Below, piece after piece: positions 1-7,974 of a stretch of 47,887 nt of DNA. Below the pieces are notes generated by a model. The model did no database searches, was not told the origin of the DNA, and saw nothing but the letters and a program-made list of their open reading frames with translations. Both the position numbers and the translations under genes were made by a program. The stretch's first letter is position 1; every line of letters starts with the position of its first letter. This DNA is from JBJGXI01 sp045635475 (GTDB taxonomy: Bacteria; Bacillota; Bacilli; Bacillales; Amphibacillaceae): assembly GCF_045635475.1 (NCBI RefSeq), contig NZ_JBJGXI010000042.1, positions 1 to 47,887 on the forward strand. The letters run 5' to 3'.

Positions 1-171
1 ATTTTTTCTAACTTCGTTGAATAATCACCTGCGTTAGAAAATAAATTTCCTTAGTTTTAAAGCAAGAAAAGTGACGCTTAAAAGCATTTGGGGAATATCT
101 AAATTAATAATGAAGATCCATTTGTTCAGAGAATATTAATGAAAGATATTTTCGCTTTGTGAAAATTTTTT

Positions 172-248
172 GGTCCGGTAGTTCAGTTGGTTAGAATGCC
201 TGCCTGTCACGCAGGAGGTCGCGGGTTCGAGTCCCGTCCGGACCGCCA
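172..248 (+). tRNA. tRNA-Asp (anticodon GTC)
   Basis: Complete 77-nt cloverleaf. Acceptor arms GGTCCGG (172-178) and CCGGACC (238-244) pair perfectly, followed by discriminator G and an encoded CCA (246-248). The anticodon loop carries GTC at 206-208 and the T arm contains GGGTTCGAGTCCC. It stands alone in the window. The 171 bases upstream show no gene, so it could be the last tRNA of a cluster that begins outside. Confidence 0.97.
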
Positions 249-277
249 CTTTAATTTTATATGATGTTATACATACA

Positions 278-306
278 GGCCTAAGGAGAATATCCTAGGC
301 CTTTTC
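278..306 (+). terminator. Rho-independent terminator after tRNA-Asp
   Basis: GGCCTA (278-283) pairs with TAGGCC (296-301), extended by an inner GGA/TCC pairing and followed by a T-rich run. It ends the tRNA transcript and separates it from thiL. Confidence 0.8.
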
Positions 307-403
307 TTATGTCTAAAAGATATAGTTTATCCAACTTTTTTTCATTTTATAATGGTTTTTGCTATGATGTAATTAGAAACTAATACATAGTGAGGGTCAT
401 TAA

Positions 404-1372
404 ATGGATGAATTTGAATTTATAAAGTCGATCCAACAAAAAAATTACATCCAATCAGGTTTAATTAAGGGTGTAGGGGATGATGCGGCGGTATTTCGCC
501 AATCCTATAAAGATATAGTGACGGCTGTTGATACGTTTGTTGAAGATGTACATTTTTCAAAATCAACAATGAATGCCTTTCATGTTGGATATCGAGTATT
601 AGCCGCAAACATAAGTGATATGGCTGCGATGGGCTGTGATCCGGCATATTATTTAATATCAATTGTGATTCCGAAGCATTGGACTGATCAAGAACTTCAT
701 GAAATATATCAAGGTATGCACAATATCGCCAAACAATATGGGATGGATTTAATTGGTGGCGATACGGTATCTGGTAAAGAATTAGTAGTTTCTGTAACGA
801 TTATCGGATTTGTTGATAAAGACTGTGCGCGACTAAGAAGTTCCGCTGAAGATGATGATATTGTATTTGTTACGGGTACATTGGGTGACGCTGCAGCAGG
901 ATTTTTCTTGTTACAAAAGGAAAACGATCATTCACCATCCCCCTATTTAATTAACAGACATCGGATGCCCGAACCAAGAGTTGCCTTTGCAACTGCATTA
1001 AAAAGTATCAATCGTGTTACGCTCAATGATGTTAGCGACGGGATAGGGAATGAGGCTGCCGAAATTGCAGAAGCATCGGGAGTTACTGTTTATATTAATG
1101 AAGCTAAGATACCAGTTCATAATGAATTACTACAGTTTTCAAATGAACAACAAATACAATGGAAGTTGTTTGGCGGGGAAGATTTTGAATTAATCGGTAC
1201 AGTTGCACGAAAAGACTGGCCTATGGTAGAAGAGGCAGCGATTAAAACAGGTACATTAGTGAAACAAATTGGTTATGTTAAGCACGAACCTAAGAAAAAC
1301 GGTACGGTCTTTTTAGAAAAAGCAGGAAAGATAACAAAGCTTGATAAAGCTGGATATACTCATTTGAAATAG
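404..1372 (+). CDS. thiL: Thiamine-monophosphate kinase ThiL
   Basis: Phosphorylates thiamine monophosphate with ATP to give thiamine diphosphate, the last step of cofactor synthesis in the cytosol. The 322-residue length is normal for the family. The N-terminal GVGDDAAVF motif (residues 23-31, with the GDD metal/phosphate site at 25-27) and the GGDTVSG stretch near residue 118 are the PurM/ThiL-type ATP-binding signatures. A late SDGIGNE motif fits the C-terminal AIRS-C domain. Only 5 bp separate it from tsaE, so it heads the thiL-tsaE-tsaB-rimI-tsaD operon, the same order as in B. subtilis. No strong Shine-Dalgarno is visible (GAGGG about 10 nt upstream). Confidence 0.95.
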   Translation: MDEFEFIKSIQQKNYIQSGLIKGVGDDAAVFRQSYKDIVTAVDTFVEDVHFSKSTMNAFHVGYRVLAANISDMAAMGCDPAYYLISIVIPKHWTDQELHEIYQGMHNIAKQYGMDLIGGDTVSGKELVVSVTIIGFVDKDCARLRSSAEDDDIVFVTGTLGDAAAGFFLLQKENDHSPSPYLINRHRMPEPRVAFATALKSINRVTLNDVSDGIGNEAAEIAEASGVTVYINEAKIPVHNELLQFSNEQQIQWKLFGGEDFELIGTVARKDWPMVEEAAIKTGTLVKQIGYVKHEPKKNGTVFLEKAGKITKLDKAGYTHLK

Positions 1373-1377
1373 GTGAT

Positions 1378-1836
1378 ATGATGAATCAAATACAATTAGA
1401 ATCAAAAACAACGTTGGAAACGACGAAGCTTGCTGAAAAGCTAGCTAATTTACTCAGGCCTGGCGATGTTGTCACTTTGGAAGGTGATTTAGGAGCAGGG
1501 AAAACAACATTCACGAAAGGTCTTGGCGCAGGTCTTGGTGTCAAAAAAATAATTAATAGTCCTACTTTTACGATTATAAAGGAATACCAAGGTGAAATCC
1601 CTTTCTATCATATGGATGTGTACCGTCTTGAAAATAGTGATGAAGACATTGGTTTTGATGAATACTTTTATGGTGATGGGGTCACAGTGGTTGAGTGGGC
1701 TTCATTTATTGAAGATTATCTTCCTAAAGAAAGATTGGATATCCGGATAGATGTAAAAGATGAGCAAAGTAGAATTATTACTTTTACTCCGAGAAGTCAT
1801 TATTTTGAAAAGATTTGTGAGGGGCTAGCACGATGA
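1378..1836 (+). CDS. tsaE: tRNA t6A biosynthesis ATPase TsaE
   Basis: ATPase that works with TsaB and TsaD to load threonylcarbamoyl onto A37 of ANN-decoding tRNAs. At 152 residues it has normal family size. The Walker A motif GDLGAGKTT (residues 36-44) is intact. The downstream stretch SPTFTIIKEY and the YRLE segment are typical of the YjeE/TsaE fold. Two adjacent ATG codons (1378 and 1381) could both start translation; the first is used here. The stop overlaps the tsaB start by 4 bp (ATGA), indicating translational coupling. Confidence 0.95.
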   Translation: MMNQIQLESKTTLETTKLAEKLANLLRPGDVVTLEGDLGAGKTTFTKGLGAGLGVKKIINSPTFTIIKEYQGEIPFYHMDVYRLENSDEDIGFDEYFYGDGVTVVEWASFIEDYLPKERLDIRIDVKDEQSRIITFTPRSHYFEKICEGLAR

Positions 1837-2528
1837 ATATACTCGCTATCGATACTTCCAATCAAGTACTGGGCATAGCAATTACTAGAGATGGTGAATT
1901 GGTCGGTGAACTGATAACGAATGTAAAAAGAAATCACTCGGTTCGTCTAATGCCTGCAATCAATCAATTAATGAAAGAAACGAACGTACGACCTGAAGAT
2001 CTTAACAAAATAGTAGTTGCCAAAGGACCGGGTTCTTATACTGGGGTAAGAATAGGCTTATCAACAGCTAAAACAATGGCCTGGGCTTTGCAAATACCAG
2101 TTGTGGGCGTATCCAGTCTAGAACTACTTGCCTACCAAGGAGTACTATCTAATAGCCTTGTATGCCCATTTTTCGATGCGCGTCGGGGATTAGTATACAC
2201 AGGATTGTATCAAGCAGATGCTAAGGGCAAGCTAGAATTAGTCGAAAAAGAGACGAATGTTCTGTTTCAAGAGTGGCTTATAAAGCTTAGAGACAGACAG
2301 CAACATGTATTGTTTTTCAGTCCAGACATGGCAATCCACCAATCTGCAATTGAAGAAACCATGGGAATGAGTGCTATAATTGATCCAATTAATCAAATTT
2401 CACGTCCTTCTGTACTAGCTTATATCGGCGGTAACAAACAACCAGATGAGCTACATAAGCTCACACCAAACTATCTACGGTTAGCAGAGGCAGAAGCGAA
2501 ATGGATGGAACAACAGGGGAAAGAATAA
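1833..2528 (+). CDS. tsaB: tRNA t6A complex subunit TsaB
   Basis: Catalytically inactive paralogue of TsaD that dimerises with it to form the threonylcarbamoyl-transfer complex. It is 231 residues. The N-terminal LAIDTSNQVLGIAI is the ASKHA phosphate-1 strand, and VAKGPGSYTGVRIGLSTAK (about residues 62-80) is the family hallmark. It overlaps tsaE by 4 bp and its stop TAA shares bases with the rimI start (TAATG). Confidence 0.95.
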   Translation: MNILAIDTSNQVLGIAITRDGELVGELITNVKRNHSVRLMPAINQLMKETNVRPEDLNKIVVAKGPGSYTGVRIGLSTAKTMAWALQIPVVGVSSLELLAYQGVLSNSLVCPFFDARRGLVYTGLYQADAKGKLELVEKETNVLFQEWLIKLRDRQQHVLFFSPDMAIHQSAIEETMGMSAIIDPINQISRPSVLAYIGGNKQPDELHKLTPNYLRLAEAEAKWMEQQGKE

Positions 2529-2974
2529 TGACTAAAATTGTTATGCGACAAATGGTACTAGAAGATATAGAACAAGTGATCCTGACGGAGAATGCCTCTT
2601 TTGCAGTACCGTGGAAGGAAGAAGTGTTTGAAAAAGAGATAACGGAAAATCCCTATGCTATTTATTTTGTGATCGAACACGACAATAGAATCTTCGGGTA
2701 TTGTGGATTGTGGATCGTTATAGATGAGGCACAAATTACAAACATAGCTATATCTCCACAATTTCGAGGCAAGGGATTTGGTCAGATGTTGTTTCAATAT
2801 GTGTTAAATCAAGCGATTGCATTAGGTGCTGCAAGGCTGTCCCTTGAGGTGCGTGTATCCAATATTGTTGCACAACGTGTTTATCGTAAATTTGGACTAG
2901 TTCCAGGTGGAATACGAAAAAGTTATTATACAGATAATCAAGAAGATGCATTAGTGATGTGGGTGAAATTATGA
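2528..2974 (+). CDS. rimI: Ribosomal-protein-alanine N-acetyltransferase RimI
   Basis: GNAT acetyltransferase of the RimI group, which acetylates the N terminus of ribosomal protein S18 in E. coli; the substrate in Bacillaceae is less certain. The acetyl-CoA motif ISPQFRGKGFGQMLF and the closing NIVAQRVYRKFGL stretch are typical. An in-frame ATG at 2501 exists inside tsaB. The start at 2528 is preferred because GGGGAAAG lies about 6 nt upstream and it gives a 148-residue protein of family length that overlaps the tsaB stop. Its stop overlaps the tsaD start by 4 bp. Confidence 0.92.
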   Translation: MTKIVMRQMVLEDIEQVILTENASFAVPWKEEVFEKEITENPYAIYFVIEHDNRIFGYCGLWIVIDEAQITNIAISPQFRGKGFGQMLFQYVLNQAIALGAARLSLEVRVSNIVAQRVYRKFGLVPGGIRKSYYTDNQEDALVMWVKL

Positions 2975-4005
2975 CAAAAGATGAATACATACTTGCTATA
3001 GAAACAAGCTGTGATGAAACAGCTGCAGCAATCATAAAAAACGGCGTCGAAATTGTTTCTAATGTTGTTGCTTCTCAAATCGAAAGTCACAAACGATTTG
3101 GTGGTGTGGTGCCTGAGATTGCATCAAGACACCATGTGGAACAAATAACGGTGGTGTTAGAAGAGACATTTGACAAAGCAGGACTAACGATTGATGAGAT
3201 CGATGCGATTGCTGTTACGGAAGGCCCTGGATTAGTTGGGGCTTTATTAGTCGGTGTGAATACAGCAAAAGCGTTAGCATTTGCGAAACAGAAGCCATTA
3301 ATAGGTGTTCATCACATTGCCGGACATATTTATGCGAATCGGCTGTTAACTGAGTTTGCTTTTCCGTTACTTGCTCTCGTAGTATCAGGTGGACACACTG
3401 AACTTGTTTTAATGCGTGAGCACGGCTCGTTTGAGATCATTGGAGAGACAAGGGATGATGCTGCTGGTGAGGCCTATGACAAGGTGGCTAGAACGCTACA
3501 GTTACCATATCCAGGTGGACCTCATATTGATCGCCTTGCCAAAGAAGGCAACGAATCGATTGCGTTTCCGCGAGCTTGGCTTGAGGAAGGGTCTTATGAT
3601 TTTAGTTTCAGTGGATTAAAATCAGCCGTAATTAATAAACTGCATAATGCAGAACAACGAAACGAAGTATTAAAAAACGAAGATATTGCGGCGAGCTTTC
3701 AAGCTAGTGTAATTGATGTGCTCGTAACGAAAACATATCGAGCAGCAAAAGCCTATGATGTGAAACAATTGATCGTTGCTGGTGGTGTAGCAGCCAATCA
3801 AGGTTTACGAAAGGCACTAACAGATAAATTTGAGAATGAACCGATCGAGCTTCTGATTCCGCCATTACATTTGTGTACCGACAATGCAGCGATGATCGGT
3901 GCAGCCGGAAGTATCGCCTATAATCAAGGTCATCGTGCCGGATGGGATTTAAACGCTAATCCTGCATTGGATTTAGAGCAATATGGAAAACGATCAACAA
4001 CATAA
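2971..4005 (+). CDS. tsaD: tRNA N6-threonylcarbamoyladenosine transferase TsaD
   Basis: Transfers threonylcarbamoyl from threonylcarbamoyl-AMP to tRNA A37. Signatures are IETSCDETAAAI near the N terminus, the iron-binding H-x-x-x-H pair (H115 and H119 in HHIAGH), SGGHTEL, and the GGVAANQGLR motif near the C terminus. An upstream in-frame ATG at 2959 exists. The start at 2971 is favoured because it forms the usual ATGA coupling with rimI and begins where homologues begin (MTKDEYILAIETSCD). Length is 344 residues. It is the last gene of the operon. Confidence 0.95.
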   Translation: MTKDEYILAIETSCDETAAAIIKNGVEIVSNVVASQIESHKRFGGVVPEIASRHHVEQITVVLEETFDKAGLTIDEIDAIAVTEGPGLVGALLVGVNTAKALAFAKQKPLIGVHHIAGHIYANRLLTEFAFPLLALVVSGGHTELVLMREHGSFEIIGETRDDAAGEAYDKVARTLQLPYPGGPHIDRLAKEGNESIAFPRAWLEEGSYDFSFSGLKSAVINKLHNAEQRNEVLKNEDIAASFQASVIDVLVTKTYRAAKAYDVKQLIVAGGVAANQGLRKALTDKFENEPIELLIPPLHLCTDNAAMIGAAGSIAYNQGHRAGWDLNANPALDLEQYGKRSTT

Positions 4006-4017
4006 GTAATTCAAGGA

Positions 4018-4046
4018 GACTATGGGATATTATCCATAGTTTCTTT
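4018..4046 (+). terminator. Terminator of the thiL-tsaD operon
   Basis: ACTATGG (4019-4025) pairs with CCATAGT (4034-4040) across a short AT loop, and a T-rich tail follows. It lies 13 bp after the tsaD stop. Confidence 0.75.
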
Positions 4047-4172
4047 TAATTAGGATTGAATGAGTAATTGTACTAAAGCTGCATTGAATAGGTACCGTAA
4101 AAATGGGGATAGTCAAGCAGTGATTCCCAGTTTATTTGCAGTTTTGTGCTACTTATTAACATTTCTATTAAG

Positions 4173-4410
4173 TTATACACAGGATAATGTGCGAATTGTG
4201 GATTAAATTGTATATTACCTGCTAATAAAGGGGTTGTGATGGGGATAAAAAATGTGGATAAGTAATTTGTTGTCTGTGGACAGTGTGTATAACTCTGTTG
4301 ACAACTGTTATATTAAGCTTTTGGATGTGGATATCGGTGTGTATATTTTGTAAAAAAAATCGCTTATTAACAAGCAACGTTAATAAGCGATTTTTTAATA
4401 ATGTGTATAA
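4173..4410. promoter_or_regulatory. DnaA-box cluster between tsaD and ydiF
   Basis: At least seven sequences at or near the DnaA consensus TTATNCACA lie within 240 bp. They are TTATACACA at 4173-4181 (+); on the minus strand, TGTGGATTA 4197-4205, TGTGGATAA 4253-4261 (perfect), TGTGTATAA 4284-4292, TGTGGATAT 4326-4334 and TGTGTATAA 4402-4410; plus weaker TGTGTATAT 4338-4346 and TGTGGACAG 4275-4283. Most point the same way. As I recall, the gcp-ydiF (tsaD-ydiF) interval is one of the DnaA-box clusters outside oriC in B. subtilis, which makes positional conservation likely. Open reading frames here have no protein-like features. Confidence 0.85.
4359..4397 (-). terminator. Terminator of ydiF (possibly bidirectional)
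   Basis: Perfect 12-bp stem ATCGCTTATTAA (4359-4370) with TTAATAAGCGAT (4380-4391), flanked by runs of A on the left and T on the right, so it can terminate on either strand. It lies 16 bp beyond the ydiF stop. Confidence 0.88.
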
Positions 4411-4412
4411 GC

Positions 4413-6338
4413 TCATTCATGAAGTGATTCCCATTCCTCCATTAATGCCTCAATTTGTTTGTGGTTCGCTTCATTTCTTTCTGTTAACTCTAATGCTTTC
4501 TCATGGTTTTGAAATACATCAGGTTCACATAATAATGCCTCAACATTTTCTATATCTTGCTCAACAGCTTCTATTTCTTGTTCAATTTCTTTTATTCTTC
4601 TATCCCGTCTGCGTTGTTCATTTTTCATTGCTTTTTCTTGTTCAAATGATACTTTTGATTCGGCAGGTTTATCTTCACGGCTATCTTTTTGCTCAGCTAA
4701 TAACTCAATTTCATACTCTTCTTGCTTTTTTTCTAAATAATAATCATAATCACCTAAATAAACGGTGGATTGTTGCGAATTCATTTCAACAATTTCGGTG
4801 GCGATTTTGTTGATAAAATAACGGTCATGGGAAACGAATAAAATCGTTCCAGGATAATCGATTAATGCAGCTTCTAATACTTCCTTACTGTCGAGATCTA
4901 AATGGTTCGTCGGTTCATCTAGAATTAATAAATTAGCTTTCTCTAACATTAGTTTGGAAAGTGACAGTCTCGCTTTTTCTCCGCCACTTAAGGATGATAC
5001 AGATTTTAAAACATCATCACCGGTAAATAGAAAGTTTCCTAGCACAGTACGGATATCCTTTTCATTCATTGTCGGATATTCGTCCCAAAGCTCACTTAAA
5101 ACCGTTTTGTTGGAATGCAGCCTCGTTTGTTCTTGATCATAATAACCAATTTGAACATTAGTACCGAGTTGAATGGTTCCTTTGTTTGCCTGCAAATGTC
5201 CGACGATTGCTTTAAGTAACGTAGTTTTTCCGACACCATTAGGACCGATTAAGGCAATGCTATCTCCTCTAGAAGCTTGGAATGTCAAATTGGAAAATAT
5301 ATGATCTTTACTATCGTCATAACGAAATGCTAAATTAGAAATTTTTAATACGTCGTTGCCACTGCGACGGTCAATAGCAAATGAAAACTTTGCGGACGCT
5401 TCATCACCACTAGGCTTATCAACCCGTTCCATTTTTTCTAACTGCTTTCGACGGCTTTGCGCACGCTTCGTTGTTGATGCACGAACGAGATTTTTTTGCA
5501 CGAAATCTTCCATACGTTTAATTTCTGACTGCTGCTTTTCAAATTGCTTTAAATCGCGCTCATAATTCGCGGCTTTTTGATCTAAATACTTACTGTAATT
5601 ACCATGAAATTTAGCAGACTGGTTACGAGATATTTCATAAACGATATTAACTGTCTTGTCCAAAAAATAACGGTCGTGGGAGACAATCACTACAGCGCCT
5701 TTATAGTTATTCAAATAACCTTCTAGCCATGAGAGTGTTTCAATGTCTAAGTGGTTCGTAGGTTCATCAAGGATTAAAATGTCTGGTTTTGATAATAGAA
5801 GTTTTCCTAGTGCCAGTCGTGTCTTCTGGCCACCACTTAATGCATTAATTTGTGTATCCCAGTCGAAATGCTGAAAATGCAAACCGTTTAACACGGCTTT
5901 AATTTCAGCCTCATATTGATAGCCACCCTCTGTGCGAAAAGCTTGTTGCTTTCGGTCATAGTCAGCTAACAACTGCGCATAAGCAGACTGATTTTCTATT
6001 AAATCAGGATCACCCATCTTTTGTTCAATTTTTCGTAATTCAGCTTCTTTATCAACTAAATATTGAAATACACGAAGCATTTCATTCCAAATCGTCTCAT
6101 TAGACTCAAGCCCCGTATGTTGCTCTAAATAACCAATTGTAACGTCTTTAGGCTTGTGAATCTTCCCTTCATCATAGGCCAGCTGATTGGCCATAATTTT
6201 TAACAAAGTAGATTTACCAGCCCCATTACGACCTACAATCGCGATCCGGTCACTCGTTTTTATTTCAAGTTTTATATTCGATAAAATGAGTTCTGCCCCA
6301 TATCGTTTTGTTAATTGATTTACTTGCATTAAAATCAT
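4413..6338 (-). CDS. ydiF: ABC-F family ATPase (YdiF-type)
   Basis: Soluble ABC-F protein with two tandem nucleotide-binding domains and no membrane segment; the family acts on the ribosome. Walker A motifs are GRNGAGKST and GPNGVGKTT, signature motifs LSGGQKTRLALGK and LSGGEKARLSLSK, and Walker B LILDEPTNHLD occurs in both halves. The linker between domains is basic and charged, and the C-terminal 90 residues form an acidic/basic coiled coil rich in E, K and R. A GTG at 6347 is in frame but lies inside GAGGTG (6345-6350), so the ATG at 6338 is chosen, giving 641 residues. It is convergent with tsaD. The precise role of YdiF is unknown, and antibiotic resistance should not be assumed. Confidence 0.92.
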   Translation of the reverse strand: MILMQVNQLTKRYGAELILSNIKLEIKTSDRIAIVGRNGAGKSTLLKIMANQLAYDEGKIHKPKDVTIGYLEQHTGLESNETIWNEMLRVFQYLVDKEAELRKIEQKMGDPDLIENQSAYAQLLADYDRKQQAFRTEGGYQYEAEIKAVLNGLHFQHFDWDTQINALSGGQKTRLALGKLLLSKPDILILDEPTNHLDIETLSWLEGYLNNYKGAVVIVSHDRYFLDKTVNIVYEISRNQSAKFHGNYSKYLDQKAANYERDLKQFEKQQSEIKRMEDFVQKNLVRASTTKRAQSRRKQLEKMERVDKPSGDEASAKFSFAIDRRSGNDVLKISNLAFRYDDSKDHIFSNLTFQASRGDSIALIGPNGVGKTTLLKAIVGHLQANKGTIQLGTNVQIGYYDQEQTRLHSNKTVLSELWDEYPTMNEKDIRTVLGNFLFTGDDVLKSVSSLSGGEKARLSLSKLMLEKANLLILDEPTNHLDLDSKEVLEAALIDYPGTILFVSHDRYFINKIATEIVEMNSQQSTVYLGDYDYYLEKKQEEYEIELLAEQKDSREDKPAESKVSFEQEKAMKNEQRRRDRRIKEIEQEIEAVEQDIENVEALLCEPDVFQNHEKALELTERNEANHKQIEALMEEWESLHE

Positions 6339-6437
6339 ACTATTCACCTCATTATATTAAGTGTAGCTTAATAATCTTAAAAGTAGCAAGCATCTTCTTT
6401 TAGTAAACGAGGAGAAAGCTAACAAATTTTGTTAACT

Positions 6438-6455
6438 TAGTGAATTAATTCACGA
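6438..6455. promoter_or_regulatory. Rex operator candidate
   Basis: TAGTGAATTAATTCACGA contains a perfect 14-bp palindrome GTGAATTAATTCAC (6440-6453). It matches the Gram-positive Rex consensus TTGTGAA-N4-TTCACAA at every core position and differs only at two outer bases. It lies about 190 bp upstream of rex and 100 bp upstream of the divergent ydiF start, so either or both could be controlled. Confidence 0.7.
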
Positions 6456-6470
6456 CAGTTCCACATTTTT

Positions 6471-6488
6471 TTGTTAAAATATAGACAA
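6471..6488. promoter_or_regulatory. Second, weaker Rex-like site
   Basis: TTGTTAAAATATAGACAA keeps the TTGT...ACAA ends at 18-bp span with an AT core but lacks the GTGAA/TTCAC arms. It starts 15 bp from the better site. It may be an auxiliary site or chance. Confidence 0.3.
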
Positions 6489-6646
6489 GCTTGTAAAACA
6501 TGGTCAACCAGTAAAGACAAGAACCGTGACTGAGAACCACAATTTTTTATAGTGCTAAAAAAATGAATGCGCTATCATAAGTTTTCTAGGTGGATAACAA
6601 ACAAGGATTGGACTATCCTAGATAATAACGAAATACGGAGGAATAG

Positions 6647-7294
6647 ATGATTATGAGTGAGCAAAATAAAATACCACAAGCAACAGCTAAACGATTACCA
6701 CTTTATTTTCGTTTTATAAATAATTTACATTTACAAGGAAAGCTTCGCGTATCGTCTAAAGAGCTTAGTGATGCAGTGAAAGTTGATTCTGCAACAATTC
6801 GACGCGATTTTTCCTATTTTGGTGCACTTGGTAAAAAAGGATATGGATACAACGTTGAATATTTACTAAGCTTCTTTAGAAAAACGCTAGATCAGGATGA
6901 GATTACACGAGTGGCACTTATCGGTGTTGGTAATCTTGGTACAGCATTTTTGCATTATAATTTTATGAAAAACAATAACACGAAAATCGAAATGGCTTTC
7001 GATGCAGACCCGAATAAAGTCGGCACTGTCATTGATGGTATTCCGATTTATCACATCGATGACTTAGAGGAAAAAGTAGGTGGGGTTGAAGTAGCAATAC
7101 TGACCGTTCCAGTTGCTGAAGCACAAGGCATAACGGACCGATTACTAGGAGCAGGCATCGTAGGTATATTAAACTTTACACCAGCCAGAATTACAGTACC
7201 AGAAGGGATCCGCGTACATCATATTGATTTGGCTGCTGAACTACAATCGTTAGCATACTTCCTGAAGCATTACCCGCTGGATCACGAAGAATAA
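6647..7294 (+). CDS. rex: Redox-sensing transcriptional repressor Rex
   Basis: NADH/NAD+-sensing repressor of fermentative and respiratory genes. The N-terminal winged helix (about residues 1-80, with QATAKRLPLYFRF and the recognition segment SATIRRDFSYFGALGKKGYGY) is followed by a Rossmann domain (ALIGVGNLGTAF, about residues 92-103) and the C-terminal swap helix AELQSLAYFLKHY. At 215 residues it has family length. Two starts are possible: ATG 6647 lies 5 nt after GGAGG and ATG 6653 lies 11 nt after; the first is given. Candidate operators upstream suggest autoregulation. It is followed by its own terminator. Confidence 0.95.
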   Translation: MIMSEQNKIPQATAKRLPLYFRFINNLHLQGKLRVSSKELSDAVKVDSATIRRDFSYFGALGKKGYGYNVEYLLSFFRKTLDQDEITRVALIGVGNLGTAFLHYNFMKNNNTKIEMAFDADPNKVGTVIDGIPIYHIDDLEEKVGGVEVAILTVPVAEAQGITDRLLGAGIVGILNFTPARITVPEGIRVHHIDLAAELQSLAYFLKHYPLDHEE

Positions 7295-7298
7295 ATGA

Positions 7299-7337
7299 AA
7301 AACAGCTTACCCGGATTATCTGGGTTAAGCTGTTTTT
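7299..7337 (+). terminator. Terminator of rex
   Basis: AACAGCTTACCC (7301-7312) pairs with GGGTTAAGCTGTT (7322-7334) and is followed by seven T. A clear intrinsic terminator 7 bp after the rex stop. Confidence 0.88.
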
Positions 7338-7380
7338 TTATCTTGAGAGTCGATTATGCTAGATGTCACATTGATATTGG

Positions 7381-7712
7381 ATTCAGTTGCTGATCGAGTA
7401 AGTTTAAGTGGATATCAATAAAGAACATACTAATTCAGCTGTTGATCGGGTACGTTTTAGCACATATCACTGAAGAACCTACTAATTCGACGGTTAATCA
7501 AGTACGTTTAAGTTCATATCAACGAAAAACATACTGATTCAGCGGCTGATCTAGTATGTTTACACCCATATAAACGGAGAACGTAATGATTCAGCAGTTG
7601 ATCAAGTATGTTCTACATATTTAACCGAAGAACATACTAATTCAGCTGCTGAACGAGTATATTTAAACCCATATCACCGAAGACATACCAATTCAGTAAC
7701 AGATCGAGTAAA
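7381..7712. repeat. Tandem array of about 52-bp hairpin repeats
   Basis: Units begin with ATTCAG or close variants at 7381, 7433, 7485, 7537, 7589, 7640 and 7691, i.e. periods of 52, 52, 52, 52, 51 and 51 bp. Each unit contains AACATACT and AGTATGTT-like arms around an inner GATTCAGC/GCTGATC pairing, so a roughly 33-nt imperfect hairpin recurs in each period. The units have diverged but the spacing is almost constant. No reading frame covers the array. It fills the space where B. subtilis has tatAy-tatCy. Confidence 0.85.
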
Positions 7713-7766
7713 TCAATGCGCGCCTAACCAAGTAAAACATAGACTCAAGACTCGCATCCAAATTCA

Positions 7767-7967
7767 TCACTTTTTTTTCTGCTTTTGGATTTTAATATGC
7801 ACTCCGATGAGACGGATGGCAACGCCAAAATCCAATGTTGCAAATATAATTAGCGCGATTGTAAAAATGTTCCATAATGTATCTTGAGCAGAGACGACGG
7901 CAATGTAAGTGAAAAGAGTTCCTAATCCAAAATATAAGGAAGCCGTTAACAGTGGAGATATTCGCAT
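7767..7967 (-). CDS. ydiK: Small membrane protein YdiK (DUF4305)
   Basis: 66-residue protein with two hydrophobic segments (about residues 8-28 and 32-52) and a lysine-rich tail (KIQKQKKK), so the C terminus probably faces the cytosol. It matches YdiK of B. subtilis in size, topology and position between rex and groES. The Shine-Dalgarno TAGGAGGC precedes the ATG. It is the downstream partner of ydiL, whose stop lies 7 bp upstream, so the pair is cotranscribed. Function unknown. Confidence 0.82.
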   Translation of the reverse strand: MRISPLLTASLYFGLGTLFTYIAVVSAQDTLWNIFTIALIIFATLDFGVAIRLIGVHIKIQKQKKK

Positions 7968-7974
7968 CGGTTAG

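Noticed and set aside
1..171. 5S rRNA end or another tRNA before tRNA-Asp
   Set aside because: No cloverleaf or 5S signature is visible in these bases.
4283..4813. 176-codon plus-strand frame as a membrane protein
   Set aside because: It runs antisense through the end of the ABC-F gene, the terminator and the DnaA boxes, and has no ribosome site. Its hydrophobicity comes from the complement of a charged coiled coil.
6489..6646. SigA promoter of rex
   Set aside because: Several AT-rich hexamers exist but no pair with good -35, -10 and spacing could be chosen with confidence.
7381..7712. Possible CRISPR array
   Set aside because: The spacing is regular, but there is no constant repeat alternating with unique spacers; the entire 52-bp unit drifts. 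No cas genes are near.
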